Source: an uncultured Lachnospiraceae bacterium
Lineage (GTDB): Bacteria > Bacillota > Clostridia > Lachnospirales > Lachnospiraceae
NCBI GenBank assembly: GCA_910588865.1
Contig: CAJUSJ010000011.1
Span: 1-64,000 of the forward strand
Length of the DNA: 64,000 nucleotides
Reading direction: 5' to 3'
Shown here: positions 1-7,795 of the stretch, piece by piece
How positions within the stretch are numbered: the first letter of the stretch is position 1
How the letters are laid out: each line of letters starts with the position of its first letter
The notes under the pieces: model-generated
What the model saw: only the letters and a program-made list of their open reading frames with translations
Told to the model about the DNA's origin: nothing
The model's database searches: none
Made by a program: the position numbers and the translations under genes

Positions 1-430
1 CAACAGGTGATATAAAAACAATATTTTTCGGCTTTGTGCTGTTTTTCATATAGACTGCCAAATCTCGTAATTGACGGACGATCTCGTAATCAACTGCTTT
101 CCCAGGAACACCTAAGTAAATGTGAAAATCCTTCATAATAAAAATAGAGGCCTCATCGCATCCATCTATATACTCTAATGCTTTTTTTGGGTTTTTGTTT
201 TCAGCACTGCCAATCTGTTGGTAATCGCATTGTATCCCTTCTGTTTGACTCCATATATATACCTTCCTTCTTGTCTTTATCTTTTCTTCGTCTACAGCAA
301 TATCCTGAATCATATCAAGGATTCGCCCTTCTTCCCATGTTGAAATATAAATAAAAGGAAATCTTGCTTTTAGAAGATTTGCTACTAGCTTTTTGGTATG
401 TTCAATTCCGTGTTCTCCGCTTTTCTCCAT
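1..430 (-). CDS. Ycf46-like AAA ATPase, N-terminal part (runs off the left edge)
   Basis: The first 143 residues are visible, starting at an ATG (428-430) 12 bp after the upstream radical SAM gene. The segment around FPFIYISTWEEGRIL, followed by an alternating strand/helix pattern and FIMKDFHIYL, resembles the N-terminal domain of Ycf46-type AAA ATPases, which precedes the AAA module. The Walker motifs lie outside the window, so ATPase activity is inferred from family resemblance only. It is the last visible gene of a four-gene minus-strand operon (77-aa protein, zinc ribbon, radical SAM protein, this ATPase). In cyanobacteria and Clostridia, relatives often neighbour DUF1257/DUF2997 proteins; whether such genes follow here cannot be seen. 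Confidence 0.6.
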   Translation of the reverse strand, partial: MEKSGEHGIEHTKKLVANLLKARFPFIYISTWEEGRILDMIQDIAVDEEKIKTRRKVYIWSQTEGIQCDYQQIGSAENKNPKKALEYIDGCDEASIFIMKDFHIYLGVPGKAVDYEIVRQLRDLAVYMKNSTKPKNIVFISPV

Positions 431-442
431 CTTTTGACTCCT

Positions 443-1018
443 TTAAAACCACATTTTGATTTCATCAATATCTGTCATTCCATTTATTTTGATCTTACCA
501 TCCCGACATATCCTAATTTCTATTTTATTTTCATCTAAAGAAAAATTTTTATAACGTTCCGTGAGAAATACATATTTCTGATTTACAGATCCTACCCATG
601 GTCTTGATAAATCATGTTTCTCCTTTTCATACCGGCCGTCAATTAAAATATCTGTTTGCTGCAATATTTTTTTTATATACAGACTATCTAGCTTTACAAG
701 CTCTTCATATAAATATCCACTGAAAATAATAACAGATAACCCACATTTTCTCGACATAGAAACTATTCTCTCGACGGCCTGGGCCTGCTCAAAGGGTTCG
801 CCCCCCAGCAATGTAATTCCTTCTACCATAGTAGCATGTCTTTCTATTTTTTCCAGTATTTCTTCTATCACATATTCCTTTCCGCCCTCAAAATCCCATA
901 GTTCACGATTTGCGCAGTCTGGACAATGTAAGCTGCAACCCTGGAACCAAATACAAAAACGTTTTCCTGGTCCCTCACTTATTGTTTCTTCAAGTATTCG
1001 ATTGATTCTTACGTTCAA
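443..1018 (-). CDS. NrdG-like radical SAM (4Fe-4S single-cluster) protein
   Basis: A 191-aa protein with the radical SAM signature CSLHCPDC (Cys28, Cys32, Cys35, CX3CX2C) and the SAM-binding GGEP motif (about residues 72-75). Size and architecture match activating enzymes of the NrdG/PflA class, with no extra auxiliary-cluster domain. The start is a TTG with an AGGGAG ribosome binding site 6 bases upstream. No anaerobic ribonucleotide reductase (nrdD) is adjacent, so the usual NrdG role is not supported by context. The gene instead sits between a zinc-ribbon protein and an AAA ATPase, suggesting a different target. The catalytic class is confident; the substrate is unknown. Confidence 0.8.
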   Translation of the reverse strand: MNVRINRILEETISEGPGKRFCIWFQGCSLHCPDCANRELWDFEGGKEYVIEEILEKIERHATMVEGITLLGGEPFEQAQAVERIVSMSRKCGLSVIIFSGYLYEELVKLDSLYIKKILQQTDILIDGRYEKEKHDLSRPWVGSVNQKYVFLTERYKNFSLDENKIEIRICRDGKIKINGMTDIDEIKMWF

Positions 1019-1035
1019 TTTATTCTCCCTGATAA

Positions 1036-1074
1036 ATAAGTGGACAAAAATTTCTCACTTCTTTGTCCACTTAT
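1036..1074. repeat. 13-bp perfect inverted repeat in the intergenic gap
   Basis: Arms ATAAGTGGACAAA (1036-1048) and TTTGTCCACTTAT (1062-1074) flank a 13-nt loop between the zinc-ribbon gene and the radical SAM gene. There is no T-run after it on the minus strand, so it is not a typical intrinsic terminator. It could be an RNA processing or stability hairpin that sets different expression of the genes on either side, or a protein-binding site. Confidence 0.6.
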
Positions 1075-1111
1075 CCTTAAAACCTAAGTCTCCTTATTTT
1101 TTGTAATTAAC

Positions 1112-1255
1112 CTAAATTCTTCTGTTAATAATCCATTTATGCGGACCTTTATTGGAACTTTTGGGGCACCTTCCCGGATTGGGCCTCCCTGAATTCTGTC
1201 CTCGGCTTACCTTCATCCCACAAGTTTTACACATATATTCAATAAATGTTCCCAT
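1112..1255 (-). CDS. 47-aa zinc-ribbon protein
   Basis: A short gene starting at the ATG at 1253-1255, preceded by a strong CAGGAGGGAG ribosome binding site, and ending in TAG. The protein begins MGTFIEYMCKTCGMKV and ends near CPKSSNKGPHKW. One CxxC knuckle (CKTC), a later Cys and a terminal GPHKW suggest a small zinc ribbon or rubredoxin-like fold with Cys/His ligands. It lies between the 77-aa gene and the radical SAM gene in the same operon. Its function is unknown; a metal-binding adaptor or substrate of the radical SAM/AAA pair is possible. Confidence 0.7.
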   Translation of the reverse strand: MGTFIEYMCKTCGMKVSRGQNSGRPNPGRCPKSSNKGPHKWIINRRI

Positions 1256-1278
1256 AAAATTTTCTCCCTCCTGTAAAA

Positions 1279-1512
1279 TCATGCCATATCATCATTTGAA
1301 TTTTCTGAATCAAATAAATCAGACATACTATTTATGTTATTTACTTTCCTTGCACATTTGCGATACTGGTCTGCCTGTTCACGAAATTCCTTTCTTTCTT
1401 CTGAAGAATATCTTTTATCTCTTGATCTTCTCGCATTAACATCTGCAGCTTGTGACATTGCGTTACTAACAACAAATTTCGCAACTCCTCCTGCTGTTTC
1501 CCAAAATCCCAT
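1279..1512 (-). CDS. 77-aa hypothetical protein, first gene of the radical SAM/AAA operon
   Basis: Starts at an ATG (1510-1512) behind an excellent AAAGGAGGAAAAT ribosome binding site and ends 23 bp before the zinc-ribbon gene. The N-terminus (MGFWETAGGVAKFVVSNAMS) could form an amphipathic or membrane-associated helix; the rest is charged and helical (RRSRDKRYSSEERKEF) with an acidic Asp/Asn/Ser-rich tail. I do not recognise a family. Position and ribosome binding site make it a real gene. Two overlapping open frames in the same stretch lack comparable initiation signals. Confidence 0.7.
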   Translation of the reverse strand: MGFWETAGGVAKFVVSNAMSQAADVNARRSRDKRYSSEERKEFREQADQYRKCARKVNNINSMSDLFDSENSNDDMA

Positions 1513-1617
1513 ATTTTCCTCCTTTCCGTAAGCACAAAATCTACTGTATTTATATCCCCCCTTCCTGTTTTAGTACATTACTTTCATGGTCAGCATCATA
1601 CGTACTTTGGTAGCATA

Positions 1618-1704
1618 CTATCCTCCGAAGCGCACGGATCGGTCTGGATTGGTCTTGGCGTCGCTCAACTCAGAACCGAAATAGGTATAAGTATCTACCG
1701 CCAT
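1618..1704 (-). other. 28-codon open frame in the leader of the radical SAM operon (uncertain)
   Basis: An ATG at 1702-1704 opens a 28-codon frame (MAVDTYTYFGSELSDAK..., ending in RFGG) with a TAG at 1618-1620. The composition looks protein-like. However, the ATG overlaps the -10 element of the predicted operon promoter and no clear Shine-Dalgarno sequence is present. It may be a leader peptide, a decayed gene end or chance. The rest of 1513-1816 shows no other gene. Confidence 0.25.
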
Positions 1705-1731
1705 TATACCATCTATGTCAATTTTTGCAAA
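1703..1731 (-). promoter_or_regulatory. sigma-A-type promoter for the radical SAM/AAA operon
   Basis: On the minus strand, TTTGCA (1726-1731) and a perfect TATAAT (1703-1708) are separated by 17 bp. Transcription would begin near 1695, giving a leader of roughly 180 nt before the 77-aa gene. Confidence 0.55.
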
Positions 1732-1816
1732 TATTTTCTTTGCTTTTACATATATTTAATTGGTTTAACCCCTCTAATCCCATAGTTTAAAATAATACTA
1801 TTCAGGAGGTAGCACC

Positions 1817-2107
1817 ATGAAATCAGAATATCAGTCCTATTACAAGCAGCTAGGCCTCAATATCGCCTACTACCGCAAGCTCCGGGGTCTTACCCAACTG
1901 GACCTGGCCGAGTTTACGGATTTAAGCCGCACCCATATATCCAACATCGAGGCACCTAATATGAAGACACATATTTCTCTGGACACCCTATTTTCCATCG
2001 CCGACGTGCTGCAGATTCCCGCCAAAGAACTTCTGGATTTCCGCGTACATGAAGAAAACCCCAGAGGTTCGGCCAAAAAAGCCTACAACCGCCAGAGTTC
2101 CTCTTAA
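1817..2107 (+). CDS. XRE-family HTH regulator
   Basis: A 96-aa single-domain Cro/C1-type protein. The helix-turn-helix spans about residues 11-70, including YYRKLRGLTQLDLAEFTDLSR and HISNIE, with a short basic/Ser-rich tail. The ATG has an AGGAGG site 7 bases upstream. It is transcribed towards the kinase-STAND gene and ends 51 bp from that gene's stop codon, so the two are convergent. It sits between the radical SAM operon and the kinase locus and could regulate either; no operator is evident. Confidence 0.85.
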   Translation: MKSEYQSYYKQLGLNIAYYRKLRGLTQLDLAEFTDLSRTHISNIEAPNMKTHISLDTLFSIADVLQIPAKELLDFRVHEENPRGSAKKAYNRQSSS

Positions 2108-2158
2108 AATCAGTATATCTGATCCTTGGAAAAATTTGTAAAAATGACTTTTTCTCTT

Positions 2159-5100
2159 CTATTTGAATGAGACCTGTTCTTCGCTAAATCGTTTTACCAC
2201 ATTCTGGCAGGCTTCCATGAGCGCCTGCTTTTTTTCGTGATGGCATAATTTCAGAACATCCTGGCATACATCCAGGACTATGTCGATCTGTTTCTTTGTA
2301 ATTCCCTGGTCCACACGTCCGAAAAAGGCTTCCCCGGCGCTGTCCGCGTCTGCTTTCTGCCAGTCGTACCCTCCTTCTGCCTCCAGTTCCAGGATTCCTC
2401 TCTCCAGGGCGCAGAGGATCCCCCAGTCTGTGTCCTGGAGTTTTTGGAAAATTCGGGCAAGGCCGTTTATCTGGCTGATCATATTCCACCTGTCAAATTG
2501 TCCCTCCCTGATTTGTCTCACAACTTCTTGCCGCCAGCACAAAACAGTTTTTCGGGCTTTCTCATGCTCTCCCATGGCTTTCTCGGTTTCCGCCAGATGT
2601 CCCCAGCTCTGGCTAAACCAGAACAGGTTTTTTCTCTTCCCTTCCTCATCCATCTGCTTCCACAGAGAAAGTTCCTGCCTATAGCATCTGACGGCCCGGT
2701 CAAGGCACTTGACCCTATCTATGCCCTTCTCCTCATCGGAAACGGTCTCTCTGATGCTATCCCCTGCTTCCTTCCATGCTTCCATCTGCTTTCTGAGCCT
2801 GGAAGCATTGTCGTAGATGTCCTGGTCTTTTGCCTCCTTAACTTTTTCTTTTGCCAGCATCTCGTAATCACAGTTTCTGCCATAGACTCTGGCTTCTTCC
2901 TCAAGATCCAGAGAACGGCATACCCTGGTAAGATTTTTTCGCAGCTCCATGGCCTGAAGTTTTTTCCCTTGCCCCCTTTTCTCCAAAAGTTCCAGGGCTT
3001 TTTCGTAAAATTCCTTTTCTCTTTCCCAGTTTTCAGGAATCATGTTTTGGAACAGTTCTCCACAGATGGTCAGAATTTCTATCCGCAAAGAGACGTTGGG
3101 AATCTTGTGCCAGATTTGTTCCGTCATCTCCACAATCTTTCGTCCTTCTTCCCCAGAAGCATAATGTTCTAGGCAATTCCTTCCCCCGTCTATGAGGATT
3201 TTCCCGATCTGGTTTAAGTGCCTGGATTTTTCTCTTTTTCCTGGCTTCAACCAGGCTCTCCGCTCCCTTCTTGTCTCCTCTTCAATGGCAGCTATCAGCC
3301 TTTCCCCCCACAGGATCTGAAAATCCAGCGCTCTCTGGCTCAGTCTCATCACCTTCCGCTCCCGCTCATAAAATTCTAGTCCTTTTTTCCAGTTCTCCTG
3401 GCTTTTCTCCCAGGGAATCAGGGATAATTCCAGGTAATTTTCCAAAATTTCTTCTTTCCACCACTCTTGCTCCCTGTTTCTCATCAATTTTTTCTGAAAA
3501 TACTCCATGCTTTCTTCAAGATACCGGACCGCCTCCTCATAGCTGCCCTTTTTTCGGTATAACCGTCCGATGCTAAGAGCCCGGCTTCCCTGCCAAGTAT
3601 CCCTCTGCCTTTCGTACCGCTCTATAAAATAGGCCAGGGCCTTGTCATACTGACCTGCCTTCTCATACAGATATCCTGGCTGATCCACATAGATCCCTAT
3701 CTCATCTTCCCCCTTCTCCTCCGCCATCAGGAAATATTCCGCCGCTTCCTCCAGATTCCCCAGGCGCTCTGCCTGTTCCCCGGCATCTGTAAAAGATATC
3801 TGATGGAAATGATCGATTTTCTCTCTCTTTCTGGCATAGTAAAGTTGTTTTTCTATGTTTCCAAAATGCTCAGGTCTTACCATTATAAAGGCTTCTGGGT
3901 CATAGAATTCTACAAGGCTGTTGTACATATCTGTCAGCAGGCTTTCATCCCTTCCTTCTTCTCTTTCATAGATTTCCACTCCCTGTTCCATACACTTAAG
4001 GCCAAAAGAATCAATCATGATTGATACCGACTCCTCAATCATAAAATCTTGCGCGATATCGCCGCAATATTTTCCCAGGAAGTACAGAAATTCCCCATAC
4101 TCCTTTCTCCCCGCGGACCTCTCTTTATACCAGACTGCTTTCTCCAGATAAGACACAGCCTCAGCCAAGACCTCTTTCTGGGCCTCTTCTTCGCCATAGT
4201 ATTCCAGATCTAAAACTTTTTTCAGCCCCTCCTCCCCCTTAACCCGCCAGATTCTCGCCAGCTGGTCTCCATGTTCTTCCTCTCTCTTTCCATATTCTTC
4301 CAGACACAAAGAAATCCACTGGGGCTCACGGTAAATTTTCTCACAATAAGTCAGATAAAAGGCCAAGGTGTCCTGGTGAATTCCCTGAAGCCTTCTGGCG
4401 AAGATACCGCAAAGTTTGTCCCTGACGTTTTCATCTACCCTGTTTTCCAATTTCTCACAGGCGTATTTTGTCATGGAGCGGATTATTCCCCCGCAGCTTT
4501 CTCCTCCGGGTTTCCGCTCTTCATAAATCAGATCCAGGATAATTTGGTGAAGAGAAATCTTGTCCTCCCCTTTGCTGTTTTCTACCCAGCCTCTCCGGAT
4601 CATATCATCCAGTTCCCTGCCCATGTCCTCCTGGCACCACCGCAGAAACATATGCCTCTGGATCCAGACTCCGGCAAACAGAGACAGATTATCCAGAACC
4701 CGCAGCTCTTTTTCCCCCAGTTCACTGATATCAAACAACTTTTTTAAATGTTCCTGGACAACGGCCTGACACTGGACCTTATCTTTCCGATGCCACACCG
4801 GTTCCGGCTCTAGGCTGGAGGTTCCCGCTGTATCCTGAAGTTTCTCTCTCAGCTCTGACGGGGCTTTTCCGGAAATCCTTAAGTTTTTGGCCAGCAGCTC
4901 CGTCAGCATGGTGTGGCATTCCACCAGCTTTATAAGGTCCTCCACTGCCTCCATCTCCTCCGGGGAATAGGGGACAGGGTTAAAAGCCTTAAAAAGGGTG
5001 AGAAGCTCCTCCATGTTCTCCAGAGCCTCCACTTCCATCTGGGGGTAATTCCAGTCGGAAAAATCGTACCGGGATGTGACCAGGATCCGGCACCGCGATT

Positions 5101-6454
5101 CCAGCACCTCATCCAGCAGTTCATCCTTTTCCAGGTCAAAGTTGTCCAGTATCAGCAGGTCATTTTCACTGAGACAGGCTTTCATGGCAGCCAGCTTCCG
5201 CCTGGCGTACTGGTTTGCTTCCTCAGACTCCTCCCTGGCAAAGTTGTGGAGCCTGATGTCCTCCCGCCCCAGGCTGTTCTCCAGGCTGTGTTCTACCCGG
5301 AGCATTAGGATGGTGTCGTAGCGGTTTTCATTTTCATAAGCATAATTCATGGCCAGCTCGGTCTTGCCGATGCCGCCGATTCCGTGGAGAAACAGCAGGT
5401 GTTTCCTTTCCAGCCGCTCCCTGATCTCACCTAATTCCTTCTTCCTTCCCACAAAGCAGTTCTGGTGATAAGAAAAATTCGATATCCCATAGACCCTGTC
5501 AGGATCTGACAGCTTCATCAGTTCCTCCAGAGCCTCCGCCGCCTGGTCCACAGACGCAAACCGAAGGCTGGGGGACGACGCCAGTGTCCGGTGGAAAAAT
5601 TCTCCCAGCTTCCGAAAAAAGCAGGGCTGGCACCAGGCATTTTCCTCCCGAAGCCTGGAAAAGTCATAGACAGCCTGATATTCCCTGTCCTCCCTCTGAG
5701 GACATGTGCCCATGAGACGGAAAAACAGAAGCGCTCCCAGTCCGTAGATATCCGCGGCCGGACCTGTTTTTTCCACATTTCCAGACACCAGCTCCGGTGC
5801 CGCGAACCCCTGTGTAAAGCAAATCTTCCGGCCTGGATCCTCTTTAAGGTCTTCCTTTCTTATGACAGAGTCAAAATCAAACAGCTGTACCAGGTCCATG
5901 GTCTCCGGGATGATCCAGATATTTTCCGGTTTTATGTCCAGGTGCAGATATCCTGCCCTGTGATATTGCTCCAGAGCCCCGGCCACTGCCTTTGTTCTCC
6001 TCAAAGTCTTCCCCAACTCCTCTGGTCCCAGGCTGCCGTAATCGGCCCCCTGGCTGTAATCCATTACCGAGCAGACGGTTCCCCTGCCGTAGTAAAGCTC
6101 AAACGCGCTGACGGTTATATTGGTTAGGCCCATCTCTTTTCTGATCTCAACCTGGTTTTTGTAGGAATTAATAAATTTGTCCTGCTCTCTTAAAAACCCG
6201 GGCTCCTGTCCAGGGGAAGGGCGCAGGCAGCCATTTTCATCTCGGGAAAATTTTATTCTATATGGAAAGCTTTCCTTTAGCCGGACCAGGTGGCGGCTTC
6301 CTACAGAATCCACATAACTGGCGTCATAGACAATACAGCTTCCTCCCCGCCCCACCTCTCTGCTGATCTGAAACAAGGTCTTTGGCCCTGTCTCTTCCTT
6401 GTTTTTGTAAACCTCTATTACGGTTCCCGGCTCCAGGGCCTTTCGATTATCCAT
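2159..6454 (-). CDS. Ser/Thr protein kinase - STAND (NB-ARC-like) NTPase - TPR multidomain protein
   Basis: A 1431-aa protein with three modules. Residues about 25-310 form a eukaryotic-type kinase: Gly-rich loop GRGGS (35-39), candidate Lys60, catalytic loop HLDIKPEN (171-178, Asp173 and Asn178), DFD replacing DFG (193-195), AAPE (218-221) and DIYGLG. Residues about 330-600 form a STAND NTPase: P-loop GIGGIGKTE (358-366), Walker B-like LLILDNFD (433-440) and RILVTSRY. The rest is alpha-helical with TPR-like repeats such as YLYEKAGQYDKALAYF. No signal peptide or membrane segment is seen. The start ATG has AGAGG at good spacing. STAND proteins sense a ligand through C-terminal repeats and oligomerise to activate an N-terminal effector; here the effector would be the kinase. 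The target is unknown. Confidence 0.88.
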   Translation of the reverse strand: MDNRKALEPGTVIEVYKNKEETGPKTLFQISREVGRGGSCIVYDASYVDSVGSRHLVRLKESFPYRIKFSRDENGCLRPSPGQEPGFLREQDKFINSYKNQVEIRKEMGLTNITVSAFELYYGRGTVCSVMDYSQGADYGSLGPEELGKTLRRTKAVAGALEQYHRAGYLHLDIKPENIWIIPETMDLVQLFDFDSVIRKEDLKEDPGRKICFTQGFAAPELVSGNVEKTGPAADIYGLGALLFFRLMGTCPQREDREYQAVYDFSRLREENAWCQPCFFRKLGEFFHRTLASSPSLRFASVDQAAEALEELMKLSDPDRVYGISNFSYHQNCFVGRKKELGEIRERLERKHLLFLHGIGGIGKTELAMNYAYENENRYDTILMLRVEHSLENSLGREDIRLHNFAREESEEANQYARRKLAAMKACLSENDLLILDNFDLEKDELLDEVLESRCRILVTSRYDFSDWNYPQMEVEALENMEELLTLFKAFNPVPYSPEEMEAVEDLIKLVECHTMLTELLAKNLRISGKAPSELREKLQDTAGTSSLEPEPVWHRKDKVQCQAVVQEHLKKLFDISELGEKELRVLDNLSLFAGVWIQRHMFLRWCQEDMGRELDDMIRRGWVENSKGEDKISLHQIILDLIYEERKPGGESCGGIIRSMTKYACEKLENRVDENVRDKLCGIFARRLQGIHQDTLAFYLTYCEKIYREPQWISLCLEEYGKREEEHGDQLARIWRVKGEEGLKKVLDLEYYGEEEAQKEVLAEAVSYLEKAVWYKERSAGRKEYGEFLYFLGKYCGDIAQDFMIEESVSIMIDSFGLKCMEQGVEIYEREEGRDESLLTDMYNSLVEFYDPEAFIMVRPEHFGNIEKQLYYARKREKIDHFHQISFTDAGEQAERLGNLEEAAEYFLMAEEKGEDEIGIYVDQPGYLYEKAGQYDKALAYFIERYERQRDTWQGSRALSIGRLYRKKGSYEEAVRYLEESMEYFQKKLMRNREQEWWKEEILENYLELSLIPWEKSQENWKKGLEFYERERKVMRLSQRALDFQILWGERLIAAIEEETRRERRAWLKPGKREKSRHLNQIGKILIDGGRNCLEHYASGEEGRKIVEMTEQIWHKIPNVSLRIEILTICGELFQNMIPENWEREKEFYEKALELLEKRGQGKKLQAMELRKNLTRVCRSLDLEEEARVYGRNCDYEMLAKEKVKEAKDQDIYDNASRLRKQMEAWKEAGDSIRETVSDEEKGIDRVKCLDRAVRCYRQELSLWKQMDEEGKRKNLFWFSQSWGHLAETEKAMGEHEKARKTVLCWRQEVVRQIREGQFDRWNMISQINGLARIFQKLQDTDWGILCALERGILELEAEGGYDWQKADADSAGEAFFGRVDQGITKKQIDIVLDVCQDVLKLCHHEKKQALMEACQNVVKRFSEEQVSFK

Positions 6455-6584
6455 AGTTCTTACCTCTGCCCATATTAATCTTTAAAATATCTTATCACAA
6501 AAAGGGGAGCGCGTCTTCCATTCTTACCTTAAAAATGATATGATACGGTAAAAAAGTTTAAAATACCAACAGGAGGAATCTTCC

Positions 6585-7787
6585 ATGTCCTATATTGATC
6601 ATATCCTACAGCAATCCGCCGCCACAGACACCCGCCTCTGTCAATCCTTTTCCCTTCAACTGGCTGGGCTTTTGAGAAATTACGGCTACACAGGGGATCT
6701 TCAGGACAGGGATGCCTGTACCCACTTTCTCTGCGGCATGTACCGGAATGCCTCGGTTCCCTTCGAAAAACCCACCTTAAAAAGCTGGTTTTCCGGAGAA
6801 AGCCGTCCTTTTTATGAAAGCCGGAGCCGAAAAAGGATGCATAATCTCTGTTTTGTTTTCAATTTTGACTATTTTCAGGTATGTGATTTCTTTCAGCATG
6901 TGTACTTAAGCCGGGCCTTTAACTGCCGCTGTCTCCTGGAGTCTGTATACTGCTATTGTTTTTCTGTTGGAAAAGACTACGCCGCGGCCCAGGAACTGTA
7001 TGTTCAGGCCAGCAAACTTCAGAATCCTTTGGAAGGATCGGATAATGGGGAAATCACTTTATTTACAGGAGATATGGAAAGAGAGATCCTGGCCCTTGGA
7101 TCAGACCAAGAATTTTTCGATTATGTGAAATCTCACAAGGGCAGCTTTGGTGAATCAAATCAGAGCGCCAAAAGGGAACTGAAAAGGCTTCTGGGCCGTA
7201 TTCAGGGCACTGCCCATGACCAGGCTCTTGTAAATTCTCACAGAAAAAACAAGACCAGTCTGTCAGACGTGGAATATGGAGCTCTGGAAGGCCTGGCAGT
7301 GAGAGAATATTTTTTATACCATGACACCTTCCAGGACTTAAAGGGCCAGAATGTAGCGTCAGCGGATTTTATGCTGTCCCAGATTTTAGGCATCCGCCTG
7401 GACCGGTTCTATGAACCTGGAAAGGGAAAAAAATCCTTCTCTAAAAATGCCGGCCTTCCCCGGCTGGCCAGGATCAATTTCCCTTCCAGACAGCTTTTAT
7501 CCGATATTCTCAATGGAGATGACCATGTGACCTTTGACGCTGTGAGAAAAATGCTGATCCTTCTCCACTTTTACGGTTTCTTTGCCGCCGCCCTTCTGGG
7601 CAGGGAACAGGGGGAGCTTTATTCCGCCTATGTTGATGATGCCCGGGACCAGCTGGAGGAAAGCGGCTATGGCCCTCTGTATGAAGGCAGTCCCTATGAC
7701 CAGATCTTCCTGATTTCCGCCAAGACGGACCAGCCTCTGGACACGTTCCGCGACATTATCCTGGAGGCGGCGGAGGAAGGGGCCTGA
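6585..7787 (+). CDS. 400-aa protein of unknown function, divergent from the kinase-STAND gene
   Basis: The ATG follows AGGAGGAATC. The N-terminal region (about 60-120: LKSWFSGESRPFYESRSR, then LCFVFNFDYFQVCDFF and AFNCR) has the pattern of a divergent XRE-like helical domain, as in Lachnospiraceae proteins that continue with helical repeats. A Cys-rich stretch (about 112-135, with CRC and CYC) follows. The C-terminal half is mostly helical, with no catalytic motif I recognise. It shares a 130-bp divergent promoter region with the kinase, so a functional pairing (regulator, kinase substrate or ligand sensor) is plausible but inferred. It ends 8 bp from the convergent sdaAA stop codon. Confidence 0.7.
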   Translation: MSYIDHILQQSAATDTRLCQSFSLQLAGLLRNYGYTGDLQDRDACTHFLCGMYRNASVPFEKPTLKSWFSGESRPFYESRSRKRMHNLCFVFNFDYFQVCDFFQHVYLSRAFNCRCLLESVYCYCFSVGKDYAAAQELYVQASKLQNPLEGSDNGEITLFTGDMEREILALGSDQEFFDYVKSHKGSFGESNQSAKRELKRLLGRIQGTAHDQALVNSHRKNKTSLSDVEYGALEGLAVREYFLYHDTFQDLKGQNVASADFMLSQILGIRLDRFYEPGKGKKSFSKNAGLPRLARINFPSRQLLSDILNGDDHVTFDAVRKMLILLHFYGFFAAALLGREQGELYSAYVDDARDQLEESGYGPLYEGSPYDQIFLISAKTDQPLDTFRDIILEAAEEGA

Positions 7788-7795
7788 CTTTCCTG

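Noticed and set aside
1341..1535. 64-codon minus-strand frame overlapping the 77-aa gene
   Set aside because: It lacks a Shine-Dalgarno sequence, whereas the 77-aa frame has AAAGGAGG at ideal spacing.
2444..3172. 242-codon plus-strand frame
   Set aside because: It lies entirely antisense to the kinase-STAND gene, has no ribosome binding site and reads as low-complexity Phe/Leu/Ser/Pro, the usual shadow of a Lys/Glu-rich gene.
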